From the NCBI GenBank assembly GCA_019307945.1, contig JAFDIS010000032.1, positions 1 through 47,368 of the forward strand: a stretch of DNA of 47,368 bases. The letters are read 5' to 3'. The notes beneath the pieces are model-generated. The model saw only the letters and a list, made by a program, of their open reading frames with translations. It searched no databases and was not told the DNA's origin. The stretch is from Deltaproteobacteria bacterium (GTDB lineage Bacteria; Desulfobacterota; DSM-4660; Desulfatiglandales; Desulfatiglandaceae). This document shows, piece after piece, positions 8,900-16,264 of this stretch. The position numbers and the translations under genes are program-made. Positions within the stretch are counted from its first letter, which is position 1, and every line of letters begins with the position of its first letter.

Positions 8900-9068
8900 G
8901 ATTTTTCGTCAGTTGTTCAAACGGCTTTCTTGCCTCATCAAATCTAGACGACAATCTAAATCTCCAACCATCTCAACCAGGTCTGCGCTTGAGGAAAATC
9001 AACCCCCGGACATCCTCCATTGGTCCGACTGGGCCTGCCACGGTATAGTTGTGAACCAAGAAAACTCC

Positions 9069-9095
9069 TTGACACTCCCGCACACACCCTATAAT
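9069..9095 (+). promoter_or_regulatory. Sigma70-like promoter upstream of the TetR gene
   Basis: TTGACA at 9069-9074 and a perfect TATAAT at 9090-9095, with a short 15-nt spacer. The AT-rich sequence just downstream (about 9098-9124) has ATAAA/TTTAT half sites 11 nt apart, which could be an autoregulatory operator for the TetR protein, but this is weak. The predicted 5' UTR to the start at 9267 is about 165 nt. Confidence 0.5.
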
Positions 9096-9266
9096 TGTAT
9101 TAATAAACATATTGTTCATTTATTCATAGTGATGGCTCCGTCCTTGAAAGAGTATGATTTGAGGCGGTCTGGCCTGTTTTGGAAGAGAAATGGCCGCTTG
9201 AGGATGGAACATGGACTCAAAGCGCGGGGTTTTGTTTTCTCCCCTCCCCCGATTGGGACAATAACC

Positions 9267-9848
9267 ATGCGAAAAAAAGAAGATCTTCATACTGTTTATA
9301 ACGCAGCCCTTTCCGTGTTCGCCGAATACGGCTTCCGCAAATCGACGCTCGAAGACATCGCTGCCCGTCTGGGCATGACCAAGAGCAACCTGTACCTTTA
9401 TGCCAAGAATAAAAAGGCCCTGTACCACGATACGGTAGCCTGGGCCCTCACGCGATGGCAAAACCATGTCCGCTCGGCCGTGGCGAAAGCCAGGGATCCT
9501 AAATCGCAGTTTACCGTGATGTGCTTCAAAGCAGTCGAATACCTGTCCGAAGACAATGATTTTCGGCGAGTGCTTATCCATGATCCTGAGATCTTTCCCA
9601 TGTTTCCGGTAGAAGATCCGTTTCATGATATCAACCGGCGCTCGGTGGAGATGATCAAAGATATCCTCGTCCGCGGCATCAGGGAAAAGCAGTTTCGTCC
9701 TGCAGACCCTGACCGGCTTTCCGAAGTCATATTCTTCATATATAAAATGGTTATCATACGAACCTATATCCAGACGAAAGATGACGAGATGAAGGAGGTG
9801 TTTGCCAATATCTTTGAACTAATGACCCGCGGCCTTTTTGTCGAGTAA
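9267..9848 (+). CDS. TetR/AcrR-family transcriptional regulator
   Basis: One-component repressor of 193 aa. The N-terminal TetR DNA-binding domain is clear: AALSVFAEYGFRKSTLEDIA, then AARLGMTKSNLYLYAKNKKALYHDTV as the helix-turn-helix with the typical K-x-LY end. The C-terminal ligand-binding domain is helical and not assignable to a ligand. The frame is open far upstream (to 8751), but the ATG at 9267 begins directly before the conserved domain and lies downstream of a good promoter, so I use it. No strong Shine-Dalgarno is visible. It sits 66 nt upstream of the SCP2 and M24 genes on the same strand and may control them or the divergent TonB operon. Confidence 0.9.
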   Translation: MRKKEDLHTVYNAALSVFAEYGFRKSTLEDIAARLGMTKSNLYLYAKNKKALYHDTVAWALTRWQNHVRSAVAKARDPKSQFTVMCFKAVEYLSEDNDFRRVLIHDPEIFPMFPVEDPFHDINRRSVEMIKDILVRGIREKQFRPADPDRLSEVIFFIYKMVIIRTYIQTKDDEMKEVFANIFELMTRGLFVE

Positions 9849-9914
9849 CCGTGCCAATACCAACCGGCTGCCGATTGCCACCACAAACGGCGGCCTACAA
9901 GGAGGGGAGATTCT

Positions 9915-10316
9915 ATGGCCGAAAAATTTCAATACTTGAGCCCTGAATGGCGTGATGAAGCCGAAAGGAGACTCAAGGCAGAGTTGTCACCGGAACGCAT
10001 GAACCACATCACATCATCCATGTCCAATATCTACTTGAACTGCCCGGAAGGCAAAAAGCGTTTTCTCTTTTTTAAATTCGACAATGGAGAATTGAGCGAG
10101 CTACTGGTAGGCGATGCTGAACCACCCGAAGCCGAATTCCGGATCACAGGTGATTATGATGTTTTCGCGCGGATCACACGGTGCGAACTTGGGTCACAGA
10201 AAGCCCTGATGACTCGCAAACTTAAATTGAAGGGCAATATGATCAAGGCATTGAAACTGGCGTCCGTAGCCGACCGTTTGAACAAAGTTCTCTCCGGAAT
10301 CCCGACCGAGTTCTGA
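9915..10316 (+). CDS. SCP2 sterol-binding-domain protein
   Basis: Small cytoplasmic protein of 133 aa with an SCP2-like fold, a hydrophobic-pocket domain that binds lipids or fatty acyl groups in other systems. The C-terminal half shows the family pattern: EAEFRITGDYDVFARITRCELG, then ALMTRKLKLKGNMIKALKLASVADRLNKVL, close to the SCP2 ending in which a conserved LxGD/N-M segment precedes the last helix. AAGGAGGGGAG lies about 6 nt before the ATG, a very strong ribosome-binding site. It is followed 16 nt later by the M24 gene and preceded by TetR, so a three-gene unit is likely. The ligand and physiological role are unknown. Confidence 0.8.
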   Translation: MAEKFQYLSPEWRDEAERRLKAELSPERMNHITSSMSNIYLNCPEGKKRFLFFKFDNGELSELLVGDAEPPEAEFRITGDYDVFARITRCELGSQKALMTRKLKLKGNMIKALKLASVADRLNKVLSGIPTEF

Positions 10317-10332
10317 TGAATGGGGGCAAATT

Positions 10333-11559
10333 ATGGGAAGCTTACTTGACAGGGACGATCCTTATTTCATCGATTTTCCCCAACGGGTTAAAGACATCCA
10401 GGCGGAAATGGCCAAAGAAAATATCGACGTCTATCTAGGTTCAAGACTGCGAACGCTCTCCTGGATCACGGACGCATTCTGCCCCTGGCGCAGTTTTATC
10501 GTCATTCCCAGTGAGGGACTTCCCACAGTCTTCACTTTTGTTATCGATGCCGCCCGCATCGCCGATGATTCCTGGCTGGGAGAAGATCACGTTTACGGTT
10601 TTGCGCCCATGGGCGGTCAGGATCAGATCGAGCAAATCGCGGACTTCGTCTTAGATCTGCTCAACAACGGCAAGGGCAGGATCGGCGTTGAAAGCGGCAT
10701 GTCCAACTATCTGACCGAAGGCTGGTTGACCTATTACGAATACAGTCAATTCGAAGCCGCTTTCTCTAACGCGGAACTGGTCAATGCCCATACGATTATC
10801 GACAAACTTGCCTTAATCAAAGACCAGGGAACCATCAACCGCTTCAGGGAGGCATCGCGCATTGTCGATGTGGGACACCAGGCCGTAAAGGACGCCCTGC
10901 AGAACGGCGGTTATAAAGGGATGACCGAAACAGAAATTGCCGGCCTGGCGGCTTACGCCATGCGCAAGCAAGGTAGTGAGTTCGAGTGGTCTTTTACCGG
11001 AGGCAATGAAATCGCCAGCGGATATCGCACCGGTTACATGGGCGGGGCCTGCACACCGGCCTCCCGTCGAAAAATCCAGGCCGGCGAACCCTTGATGGTC
11101 GACATTCATGCCATGTTCAAGCTCGGCCTTGGCGATCATGCGCACAACTACCTCATCGGCCCAGCCAATGATAGGCAGCGCCGGCATGCAGACAATTTTA
11201 TCGACATTGTCAAGCTGACCCTCGAAACATACCGTGCCGGCATTACTCCCTCAAAGCTGGCCGAACAGATGATGGATTTTGCCGACGAGCGGGGATTCTC
11301 GGATTACATGGTTCCCGGCTTCGAGCACGGTATTGGGTTCATGGGCGACGAATGGCGCATCGGTCTGAACGATGGCCCGTTTCCCTACTGGACCAATCCT
11401 GATCATGTTTACCGGAAAAACGAAGTGTTGATCTGCGCCATGCAGTACGCATGCCAGGAAGAAGGCATTGGTTTTCGCTACGAAAATCCCATTGTGATTC
11501 ATGAGGACCATTGCGAGCCTCTTTCCAAATTCCCGCTGGCCATCGAGGAAATCACATGA
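10333..11559 (+). CDS. M24-family (Xaa-Pro peptidase/creatinase fold) protein
   Basis: 408 aa with an N-terminal creatinase-type domain (about 1-160) and a C-terminal pita-bread M24 domain (about 165-408). Candidate metal ligands are D in LMVDIHAMFKLGLGDHAHN, the second D in the same segment, H in PGFEHGIG, and E in FRYENPIVIHE. The position that is normally the Glu of an IEP motif appears to be Gln (CAMQYAC), so the dimetal site may be incomplete and the protein could be creatinase-like and metal-free rather than an aminopeptidase. It lies 16 nt after the SCP2 gene and probably shares its transcript. Immediately after its stop is a decayed fragment of an unrelated gene, so a recombination breakpoint lies near 11560. 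Confidence 0.85.
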   Translation: MGSLLDRDDPYFIDFPQRVKDIQAEMAKENIDVYLGSRLRTLSWITDAFCPWRSFIVIPSEGLPTVFTFVIDAARIADDSWLGEDHVYGFAPMGGQDQIEQIADFVLDLLNNGKGRIGVESGMSNYLTEGWLTYYEYSQFEAAFSNAELVNAHTIIDKLALIKDQGTINRFREASRIVDVGHQAVKDALQNGGYKGMTETEIAGLAAYAMRKQGSEFEWSFTGGNEIASGYRTGYMGGACTPASRRKIQAGEPLMVDIHAMFKLGLGDHAHNYLIGPANDRQRRHADNFIDIVKLTLETYRAGITPSKLAEQMMDFADERGFSDYMVPGFEHGIGFMGDEWRIGLNDGPFPYWTNPDHVYRKNEVLICAMQYACQEEGIGFRYENPIVIHEDHCEPLSKFPLAIEEIT

Positions 11560-11563
11560 TTGA

Positions 11564-11755
11564 CCGTGGGATAAGGTATGTGCAAAAGTGCTTGGACACG
11601 AACCTCTGCAAATTGAGCATATCGCATCGGCTGCAGAACAATATTTGGGCTGGACGGACTTTTCAGATATCATTGTCCTGGGCAAATTCCCCCTGGCATG
11701 CAAAAAACTTCCGTGGGAATTCGGAAAATCCGGTCATTGGTTCCATTGCGCTTAA
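11564..11755 (+). pseudogene. Remnant of the C-terminus of a DUF362-like protein
   Basis: Between the M24 stop and the radical SAM gene, one plus-strand frame from 11564 (just after an in-frame stop) to the TAA at 11753-11755 encodes about 63 residues without a start codon. The segment VCAKVLGHEPLQIEHIASAA followed by EQYLGWTDFSDIIVLGKF matches the end of DUF362-type iron-sulfur-associated proteins as I recall them (an AVCAK-x-G, PxxIxHI, AAExGLG, DxxDIxVxG pattern). The N-terminal part is missing. A second coding-like tail in another frame (about 11757-11858, ending IEVTEKNRDELVHLPPF) follows and is not recognised. Both look like gene debris. Confidence 0.5.
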
Positions 11756-11876
11756 AGGGGGTCCGTTTATTGAAAAGGTTAAGAGGAGGAAGGATATCTC
11801 TTTGATTGAGGTTACGGAGAAGAATAGAGATGAGCTGGTCCACCTCCCGCCATTTTAGCAAGAAGACCGCAGAAAG

Positions 11877-11894
11877 CCACGGCTTTAGCCGTGG
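11877..11894. repeat. Perfect small hairpin of the IS200/IS605-end type
   Basis: CCACGGC, TTTA and GCCGTGG form a perfect 7-bp stem with a 4-nt loop. Hairpins containing CGGCTTTAGCCG are common at the ends of IS200/IS605-family elements and in related palindromic repeats. No transposase gene is present here, so this would be a solo end or a domesticated palindrome. A second small inverted repeat (CCGTG/CACGG) follows at about 11934-11949. Confidence 0.5.
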
Positions 11895-11962
11895 AGAAAA
11901 GCGTTTAAGGTCGGGAGATCGTACCTCTCAGTCCGTGGGGTTTCACGGGCGGGTTGCAAATC

Positions 11963-13075
11963 ATGGGAACATGTAAGTATTGCGGCGATAGCAAGAGGAC
12001 CATCTCAGATGCGATAGGGTTCTGTGCAGACTGTATCAGGAATCATTTTGATGCCGTCTGGCCGGAGATAAAGAAGGTCCATGACCACAGCCGGAAGACC
12101 TATGGATTGCCGACAGATCCGCCCCGTTCGGAAAACGGCATCTCCTGTTCCTTTTGTGTTCATGGCTGCATGATTCCGGATGGGAGGACGGGGTACTGTG
12201 GTCTCCGCATGGTGAAAGGTGGAACGATTCGCGGGGGTCGTCCCCATGAGGGGAACCTGTATTACTACCATGATCCCCTGCCCACCAATTGTGTCGCCGA
12301 TTTTGTCTGTCCCGCCGGAACCGGCTGCGGCTATCCCCGATACGCCGTCTCCGATGGGCCTGAGTATGGGTACAGAAATCTTGCCGTTTTCTACCATGCC
12401 TGTTCCTTCAATTGTCTTTATTGCCAGAACTATCATTTCAAGGTGCAGACACGCGCCGTCCACCGGGTCCCGGCAAAAGAGCTGGCCGCTGCGGTTGATG
12501 AGAAGACCACGTGCATCTGCTATTTCGGTGGTGATCCCACACCTCAGGTCCTTCATGCCATCAAAACATCAAGAAGCGCTCTGAAAAGGGCCCAGGAAAC
12601 GGAACGGATCTTGAGGATCTGCTGGGAGACCAACGGGGCTGTTCAGGAGCCATATCTCAACATGATGGCCGGGTTGTCTCTCGAATCCGGGGGATGCATC
12701 AAGTTCGATCTCAAGGCATGGGATGAAGGGCTTCATTACGCCCTCTGCGGTGTGACAAATAAGCAGACGCTGTATAACTTCAGGGTCCTGTCGGAGATCA
12801 CCCGGAAAAGAACCGTGCCCCCTTTTCTCATTGCCAGCACCCTGCTGGTCCCCGGATATATAGATGAAATGGAAGTTGGTAAGATTGCGCGTTACATCGC
12901 TGACTTAAACCCCGAGATTCCTTACAGCCTCCTTGCTTTCTATCCCCAATTCCATCTTCAGGACCTTCCCTTCACATCCCGAGGACATGCCCTGCGATGC
13001 AAGGAGGCGGCCGAGAAGATGGGTCTCAACAACGTTCACCTGGGCAATGTCCATTTATTAAGAGACGGCGAATGA
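11963..13075 (+). CDS. PflA/AmrS-like radical SAM protein
   Basis: Cytoplasmic radical SAM enzyme of 370 aa. The cluster motif CSFNCLYC (CX3CX2C) lies near residue 152 in the context FYHACSFNCLYCQNYHF, which resembles the AmmeMemoRadiSam radical SAM protein and pyruvate-formate-lyase-activase relatives. Two extra cysteine-rich segments precede it: CKYCGDS with CADC at the extreme N-terminus, and CSFCVHGC with GYCGLR near residue 60, probably metal-binding. The conserved CYFGGDPTP segment fits the SAM-binding GGEP-type loop. I use the ATG at 11963; an in-frame TTG at 11954 is possible. The substrate is unknown. A MEMO-family protein, the usual partner of AmrS, is encoded at 39936-41216, but AMMECR1 is not in the window. 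Confidence 0.8.
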   Translation: MGTCKYCGDSKRTISDAIGFCADCIRNHFDAVWPEIKKVHDHSRKTYGLPTDPPRSENGISCSFCVHGCMIPDGRTGYCGLRMVKGGTIRGGRPHEGNLYYYHDPLPTNCVADFVCPAGTGCGYPRYAVSDGPEYGYRNLAVFYHACSFNCLYCQNYHFKVQTRAVHRVPAKELAAAVDEKTTCICYFGGDPTPQVLHAIKTSRSALKRAQETERILRICWETNGAVQEPYLNMMAGLSLESGGCIKFDLKAWDEGLHYALCGVTNKQTLYNFRVLSEITRKRTVPPFLIASTLLVPGYIDEMEVGKIARYIADLNPEIPYSLLAFYPQFHLQDLPFTSRGHALRCKEAAEKMGLNNVHLGNVHLLRDGE

Positions 13076-13202
13076 AGGCGCACAGCACGGGCCGCGGTGT
13101 CCTCCTTTCCGGAGAGCGGACGGATACCGGCATCCACCAACTTTTCTGTTGCAGAGCCAAAAACAGCCCGGGCGTCCCATGGACCATGGGGCCTCAGACT
13201 CC

Positions 13203-13409
13203 TCATGTGCCCCCGTAACCTATGGTGACCGTACCCTTTTCCACTATCACCGGTACCTTGCGAATGCCCTTGGTGTATTTCAACATCTCCTCAAGCTTTT
13301 CCTTCTCAGATTTTACGTCCACATAGACGGCGCTTTGCCCGTAAGCCGACCTGGCCTTTTGTGTATAAGGTCAGCCGGATTTCCCATAGATGAGCACCTG
13401 TTTACCCAT
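13203..13409 (-). CDS. Glutaredoxin-like selenoprotein with in-frame UGA (Sec) codon
   Basis: A 68-residue thioredoxin-fold protein read through one in-frame UGA at codon 13 (complement of 13371-13373). Before it: MGKQVLIYGKSG. After it: PYTQKARSAYGQSAVYVDV, then KEKLEEMLKYTKGIRKVPVI, ending VEKGTVTIGYGGT and a UGA stop. The UPYT motif takes the place of the glutaredoxin CPYC/CPYT site, VPVI supplies the cis-proline, and YGG the C-terminal glycine pair. A strong AAGGAG lies before the ATG. Directly 3' of the UGA is a bacterial SECIS-like hairpin with an AGGUC loop. It resembles the short UXX-type seleno-glutaredoxin family of anaerobes, from memory. It follows a nitroreductase on the same strand. 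If Sec were not inserted, only 12 residues would be made, while coding character continues well past the UGA. Confidence 0.85.
13343..13373 (-). promoter_or_regulatory. SECIS-like selenocysteine insertion element
   Basis: On the minus strand the UGA (13373-13371) is followed 18 nt later by the loop AGGTC (13352-13348), closed by AGGCC and GGCTT (five pairs including one G-U). Bacterial SECIS hairpins carry a GGUC-type apical loop roughly 16-37 nt after the UGA, so spacing and loop both fit recognition by SelB. Confidence 0.75.
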
Positions 13410-13508
13410 GCTGAGCTCCTTTCGTGAATATCCCGGTTTATTCTAAACTGGCGAGTCGATTCAGACACCCTCCATTTTCCAGGGCCACTTATCCGGGGCG
13501 TCCACCGG

Positions 13509-14228
13509 TCAGGCCCGGTAGCCAACGGGCATGATCAACAGGGGCTCATGTTTTTTGGGGATGCCGAGAACATTGATTACTTTCATATCTTCGAATGCCC
13601 CCACGATGCCAGCCTTCAACCCAAGTGCCTCCGCCTGCAGGAAAATGTTTTGTCCCACATGGCCTGCCTCGATCATGGCATACCTGACGCCTCTATCACC
13701 ATACTTGGAGCAGATGCGGGAGTACTGGGCAGTGATTACAAAGTTGAGAGGAGGCTTTGCCATCCACATCTGATGGAGCGAGGCCTTTGCAAGCTCCTCC
13801 TTTCTGTCACCCGTTGTCACATGTTCAATACGGTGGCCTGAGGGAATATAATGGTATACCCCGGCTTCCAGACCTTCCACTCCTTTGTCTCCCACCACGG
13901 TATAGACATCAAGGGGATACAAGGCCCCACCTGAGGGGGCGGCCCTCTTGAACCCATGGTCTTCGGTTATTCCCTGCGCCGCATATAGGAGCTGGGACAG
14001 ATCTTGCTTTTTCATGGGCCTTGAGCTAAAGGAGCGCACGGTTCTCCGGCGTTTGATAGCCTCTTCCACGAAGAGACTGCCCTCATGGGTCGGCTTAGGG
14101 AGCATCATGGGCCCCTCCTTTCTTGAGAAAAGCGCTGAAAGCGCCCTTAAAGGGTTCAGCCACTGCACTCCAAACGCGCCCGTCAAAAGGATCAATTCGA
14201 GAAATCCTCGCCTGGGCATCCGATACAT
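13509..14228 (-). CDS. SagB/ThcOx-type nitroreductase-family oxidoreductase, probably exported or membrane-anchored
   Basis: FMN-dependent nitroreductase-fold protein of 239 aa. The N-terminus (MPRRGFLELILLTGAFG) has a twin-arginine-like pair followed by a hydrophobic stretch, suggesting export or a membrane anchor. The catalytic domain opens with EAIKRRRTVRSFSSRPMKKQDLSQLLYAAQG, the FMN-phosphate-binding segment of the family, continues with APSGGALYPLDVYTVV, typical of SagB-type members, and closes with MIEAGHVGQNIFLQAEALGLKAG. GGGGGAAATCCT precedes the ATG at 14226-14228. The substrate is unknown. It lies 99 nt upstream of the selenoprotein on the same strand, so a common redox role is possible. 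Confidence 0.88.
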   Translation of the reverse strand: MYRMPRRGFLELILLTGAFGVQWLNPLRALSALFSRKEGPMMLPKPTHEGSLFVEEAIKRRRTVRSFSSRPMKKQDLSQLLYAAQGITEDHGFKRAAPSGGALYPLDVYTVVGDKGVEGLEAGVYHYIPSGHRIEHVTTGDRKEELAKASLHQMWMAKPPLNFVITAQYSRICSKYGDRGVRYAMIEAGHVGQNIFLQAEALGLKAGIVGAFEDMKVINVLGIPKKHEPLLIMPVGYRA

Positions 14229-14489
14229 AGGATTTCCCCCTCTTTCATAATCCTAAAAGGCCTCTTGCGAATCAACAGGATTTCAGGGTTATACGCAAGA
14301 CTCTTTAGTCATCCATCACCACAGAAATATCCCTGCCCGCTCCGGGGAAGGACCCTGCAGAAGCAAACTCATCCTTCCAGTAAGATCGCGTCCCAAGGCC
14401 GCTCCTGCCCATCCAACATGGGATGGAATATGCAGCGAGAATGGAGGCCAACCTTTTCAGAAGGGATACATTCTTTGGTCGCGGTCCTT

Positions 14490-14795
14490 TCAGACAAGCG
14501 GTTCCGTTCCCTGGTTCATGATTTCCACATATCCGGTATACCTGAAAAGACGGTTACGCTTGCGGGAAGTCAGTTCCCGGACAATGCCCAGGCGTTCCAG
14601 ATGGGTGAGTGCCTTGTTGACCGTTGCCGCAGTGATGCCCGTTTTTTTCACCAGCCACCCGGCAGTGGTTATGGGGCCTTCCATCAAGGCCCGATGAATT
14701 TGCAGGGCGGAGGGACAAAGGCCCGCGCCTTCTCGCCCACCGTTGAAATGGTAACGTAATGACCCTGGAATTCGCGCTTCACCTTTTTCCCGCAT
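14490..14795 (-). pseudogene. C-terminal remnant of a Fic-family protein (winged-helix tail)
   Basis: The 101-codon frame encodes a winged-helix segment (PITTAGWLVKKTGITAATVN, then KALTHLERLGIVRELTSRKR) ending FRYTGYVEIMNQGTEPL. This is the typical C-terminal tail of long Fic-domain proteins. The FIC core (HPFxxGNGR) and everything upstream are absent, and the sequence before the ATG is AT-rich and non-coding (repeated TAAAACAA). It could instead be a small stand-alone regulator, but the fit to a Fic tail is better. Confidence 0.6.
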
Positions 14796-15232
14796 CCCAA
14801 AACAAGCCCTTTTGTTGTTTTAGATTATTGCCTTATCTCAAAATAACTCTTTTTCTTGTTTTAGGCTCACGGCTTTGACCAAAATATAAGCACGGAAAAA
14901 ACAGGTAAACGTCAGTTCCCGTTCATTGAAAATCCGTTTCCTTGGCTCAAGAGGAGGGGACGCCGCCTTCCGGAAATCCACTTTCTCCAGCGCAGGACGC
15001 CCTCGACTGGCTGCAACTATATGTCTTGCCGTTCCCCGTGCCGCCATAACCTGTCAAGCAAGGCGACGGCGCATCCGCGTCCTTACGCGGGAAATGTTTT
15101 TCTCCACATTTTGTGCCCTGCTTCGCATTGGCATCCATTCGGGACTCGCCTCAAGGCTCGCGTTCCGTCTGCTTCGCAAGCCGTAATCCCCAAACAGAGA
15201 ATGGATCCGGCTTCGCCGACCAGCATGAATAA
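14796..15232. other. Non-coding, repeat-rich stretch
   Basis: No convincing gene was found on either strand. It contains AT-rich direct repeats (TAAAACAA, about 14800-14870) and scattered palindromic fragments. The sequence AGAGAATGGATCCG at about 15200 recurs at about 18108, together with similar GC-rich flanks, so both gaps of the island carry copies of a dispersed repeat. Confidence 0.5.
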
Positions 15233-15976
15233 TCATGATGCCTGACTCCAACGATAAAAGACTTTGAGCTTGTTACCATGAGATCTGGGGAGGCGTTCCT
15301 CGAATTGCAGGCGACCCACAATGATTCCCGGCGCAACATTGATTTCTTCGGCAAATCTTCGAATTGGCTCCAAGGAGCGGCCATCCCAAGTTGAAAGGAA
15401 GCGGCGATAAGCAACTGGTGGAATGAGCTTGTCACGAGCAAAGGCGTTGGCCTCTTCCTCTTGTCCGGCTTCATGGAAGAAGGTGAACCAGAGGTGGTCA
15501 TTGCTCTTGTAACGCAGGCTGAGCTGAAGAACGGCCTTGCCTTTCAGCCATCTGGTTGCGCCAAACACGCCGGTTTTGGGGAGTTCGTGCACGAAAACGA
15601 CAGCCACCCCGGCTGAGGCGGCCAGGTTTACCAATTCAGGCACAAAAATGTTCGGCGATTTTCTGGTTAGGTCGCGAACATCATCAAGAATTTTCAAAAA
15701 ACGTTTTCGGTTAAATGGGGCGCATTTGATCTCCAGCGCTTCTATTTCACCCCGACGTAGCCATGCGGAAACTGATTCAGCACTGGTTTTAAGACATTGG
15801 GTTTGCCTATAGGCAACTTGATAATTATGCCAGACTTCTTGCCATTGTTTTGGCGAAGCCACTCCGAAGAAACGTAATACCTCTTCCAGTTGGCGGGTTT
15901 TGTCCTTATGCTTTGCTATCCAACCCAATTTGGTCATGGCATTGACCGGAACCTTTTTCAGCCAGTCAAGGTAGGA
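15233..15976 (-). pseudogene. Severed and internally deleted ImmA/IrrE-type metallopeptidase part of a HigA-family antitoxin
   Basis: From 15937 the frame encodes 234 residues of an ImmA/IrrE-like domain (MTKLGWIAKHKDKTRQLEEV to KLKVFYRWSQAS). Reading in the same frame upstream, SYLDWLKKVPVNA joins it directly to the TAA that ends the HigA-like ORF at 15977, so one ancestral fused protein (HTH plus peptidase, a known architecture) has been cut by a nonsense codon. The zinc site also appears destroyed. FFHEAG is followed at once by QEEEANAFA, whereas the family has HExxH followed by a spacer of about 20 residues and then this Glu segment, so the second His and the spacer are missing. Peptidase activity is unlikely. 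Confidence 0.7.
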
Positions 15977-16264
15977 TTACAGGCGTTGCTGTTCGGCCAG
16001 ACGAATCCGGTCCTCCTGGAATTGACGCTCCAAGTTGTTCCAGAAGTGCGCTGGACGGCCCAAAGCACGCTCAAACTTTAGTGCGGTCTCGTGGGTAATG
16101 GGTGACTTGCCCTTGATGATCTCGTTAATAGTCTTTTTTGTCAGGCCGGTTCTGGCTGCCAATTCAGCCTGCGTCATACCAAGGCTTTCAAGGTAGTCCT
16201 TTAGAACCTCGCCCGGAGGAACTATATAATCCGGTATGTACTGATTGGTCTTTTTGTTAGCCAT
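15977..16264 (-). CDS. higA: HigA-family antitoxin (XRE HTH), truncated by an in-frame TAA
   Basis: 95 aa: IVPPGEVLKDYLESLGMTQA, then ELAARTGLTKKTINEIIKGK and the segment ETALKFERALGRPAHFWNNL, the classic HigA/VapI-type helix-turn-helix. It would bind HigB and repress the operon through the palindrome at 16623-16653. Its ATG lies inside the end of the HigB gene (8-bp overlap), the usual toxin-first HigBA order. The same frame continues past the TAA into an ImmA/IrrE-like domain, so the present protein is a shortened form of a longer antitoxin. It may still be functional because many HigA proteins are this short. Confidence 0.88.
   Translation of the reverse strand: MANKKTNQYIPDYIVPPGEVLKDYLESLGMTQAELAARTGLTKKTINEIIKGKSPITHETALKFERALGRPAHFWNNLERQFQEDRIRLAEQQRL

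Noticed and set aside
8751-9266. N-terminal extension of the TetR protein
   Set aside because: The open frame runs through the promoter region and the leader terminator and shows no coding character.
11557-11600. TGA ending the M24 gene read as selenocysteine into the DUF362-like fragment
   Set aside because: The fragment is in a different frame from the M24 gene and has no SECIS-like hairpin.
13313-13525. 70-residue minus-strand ORF over the selenoprotein start
   Set aside because: It is out of frame with the selenoprotein, lacks a ribosome-binding site and has no domain.
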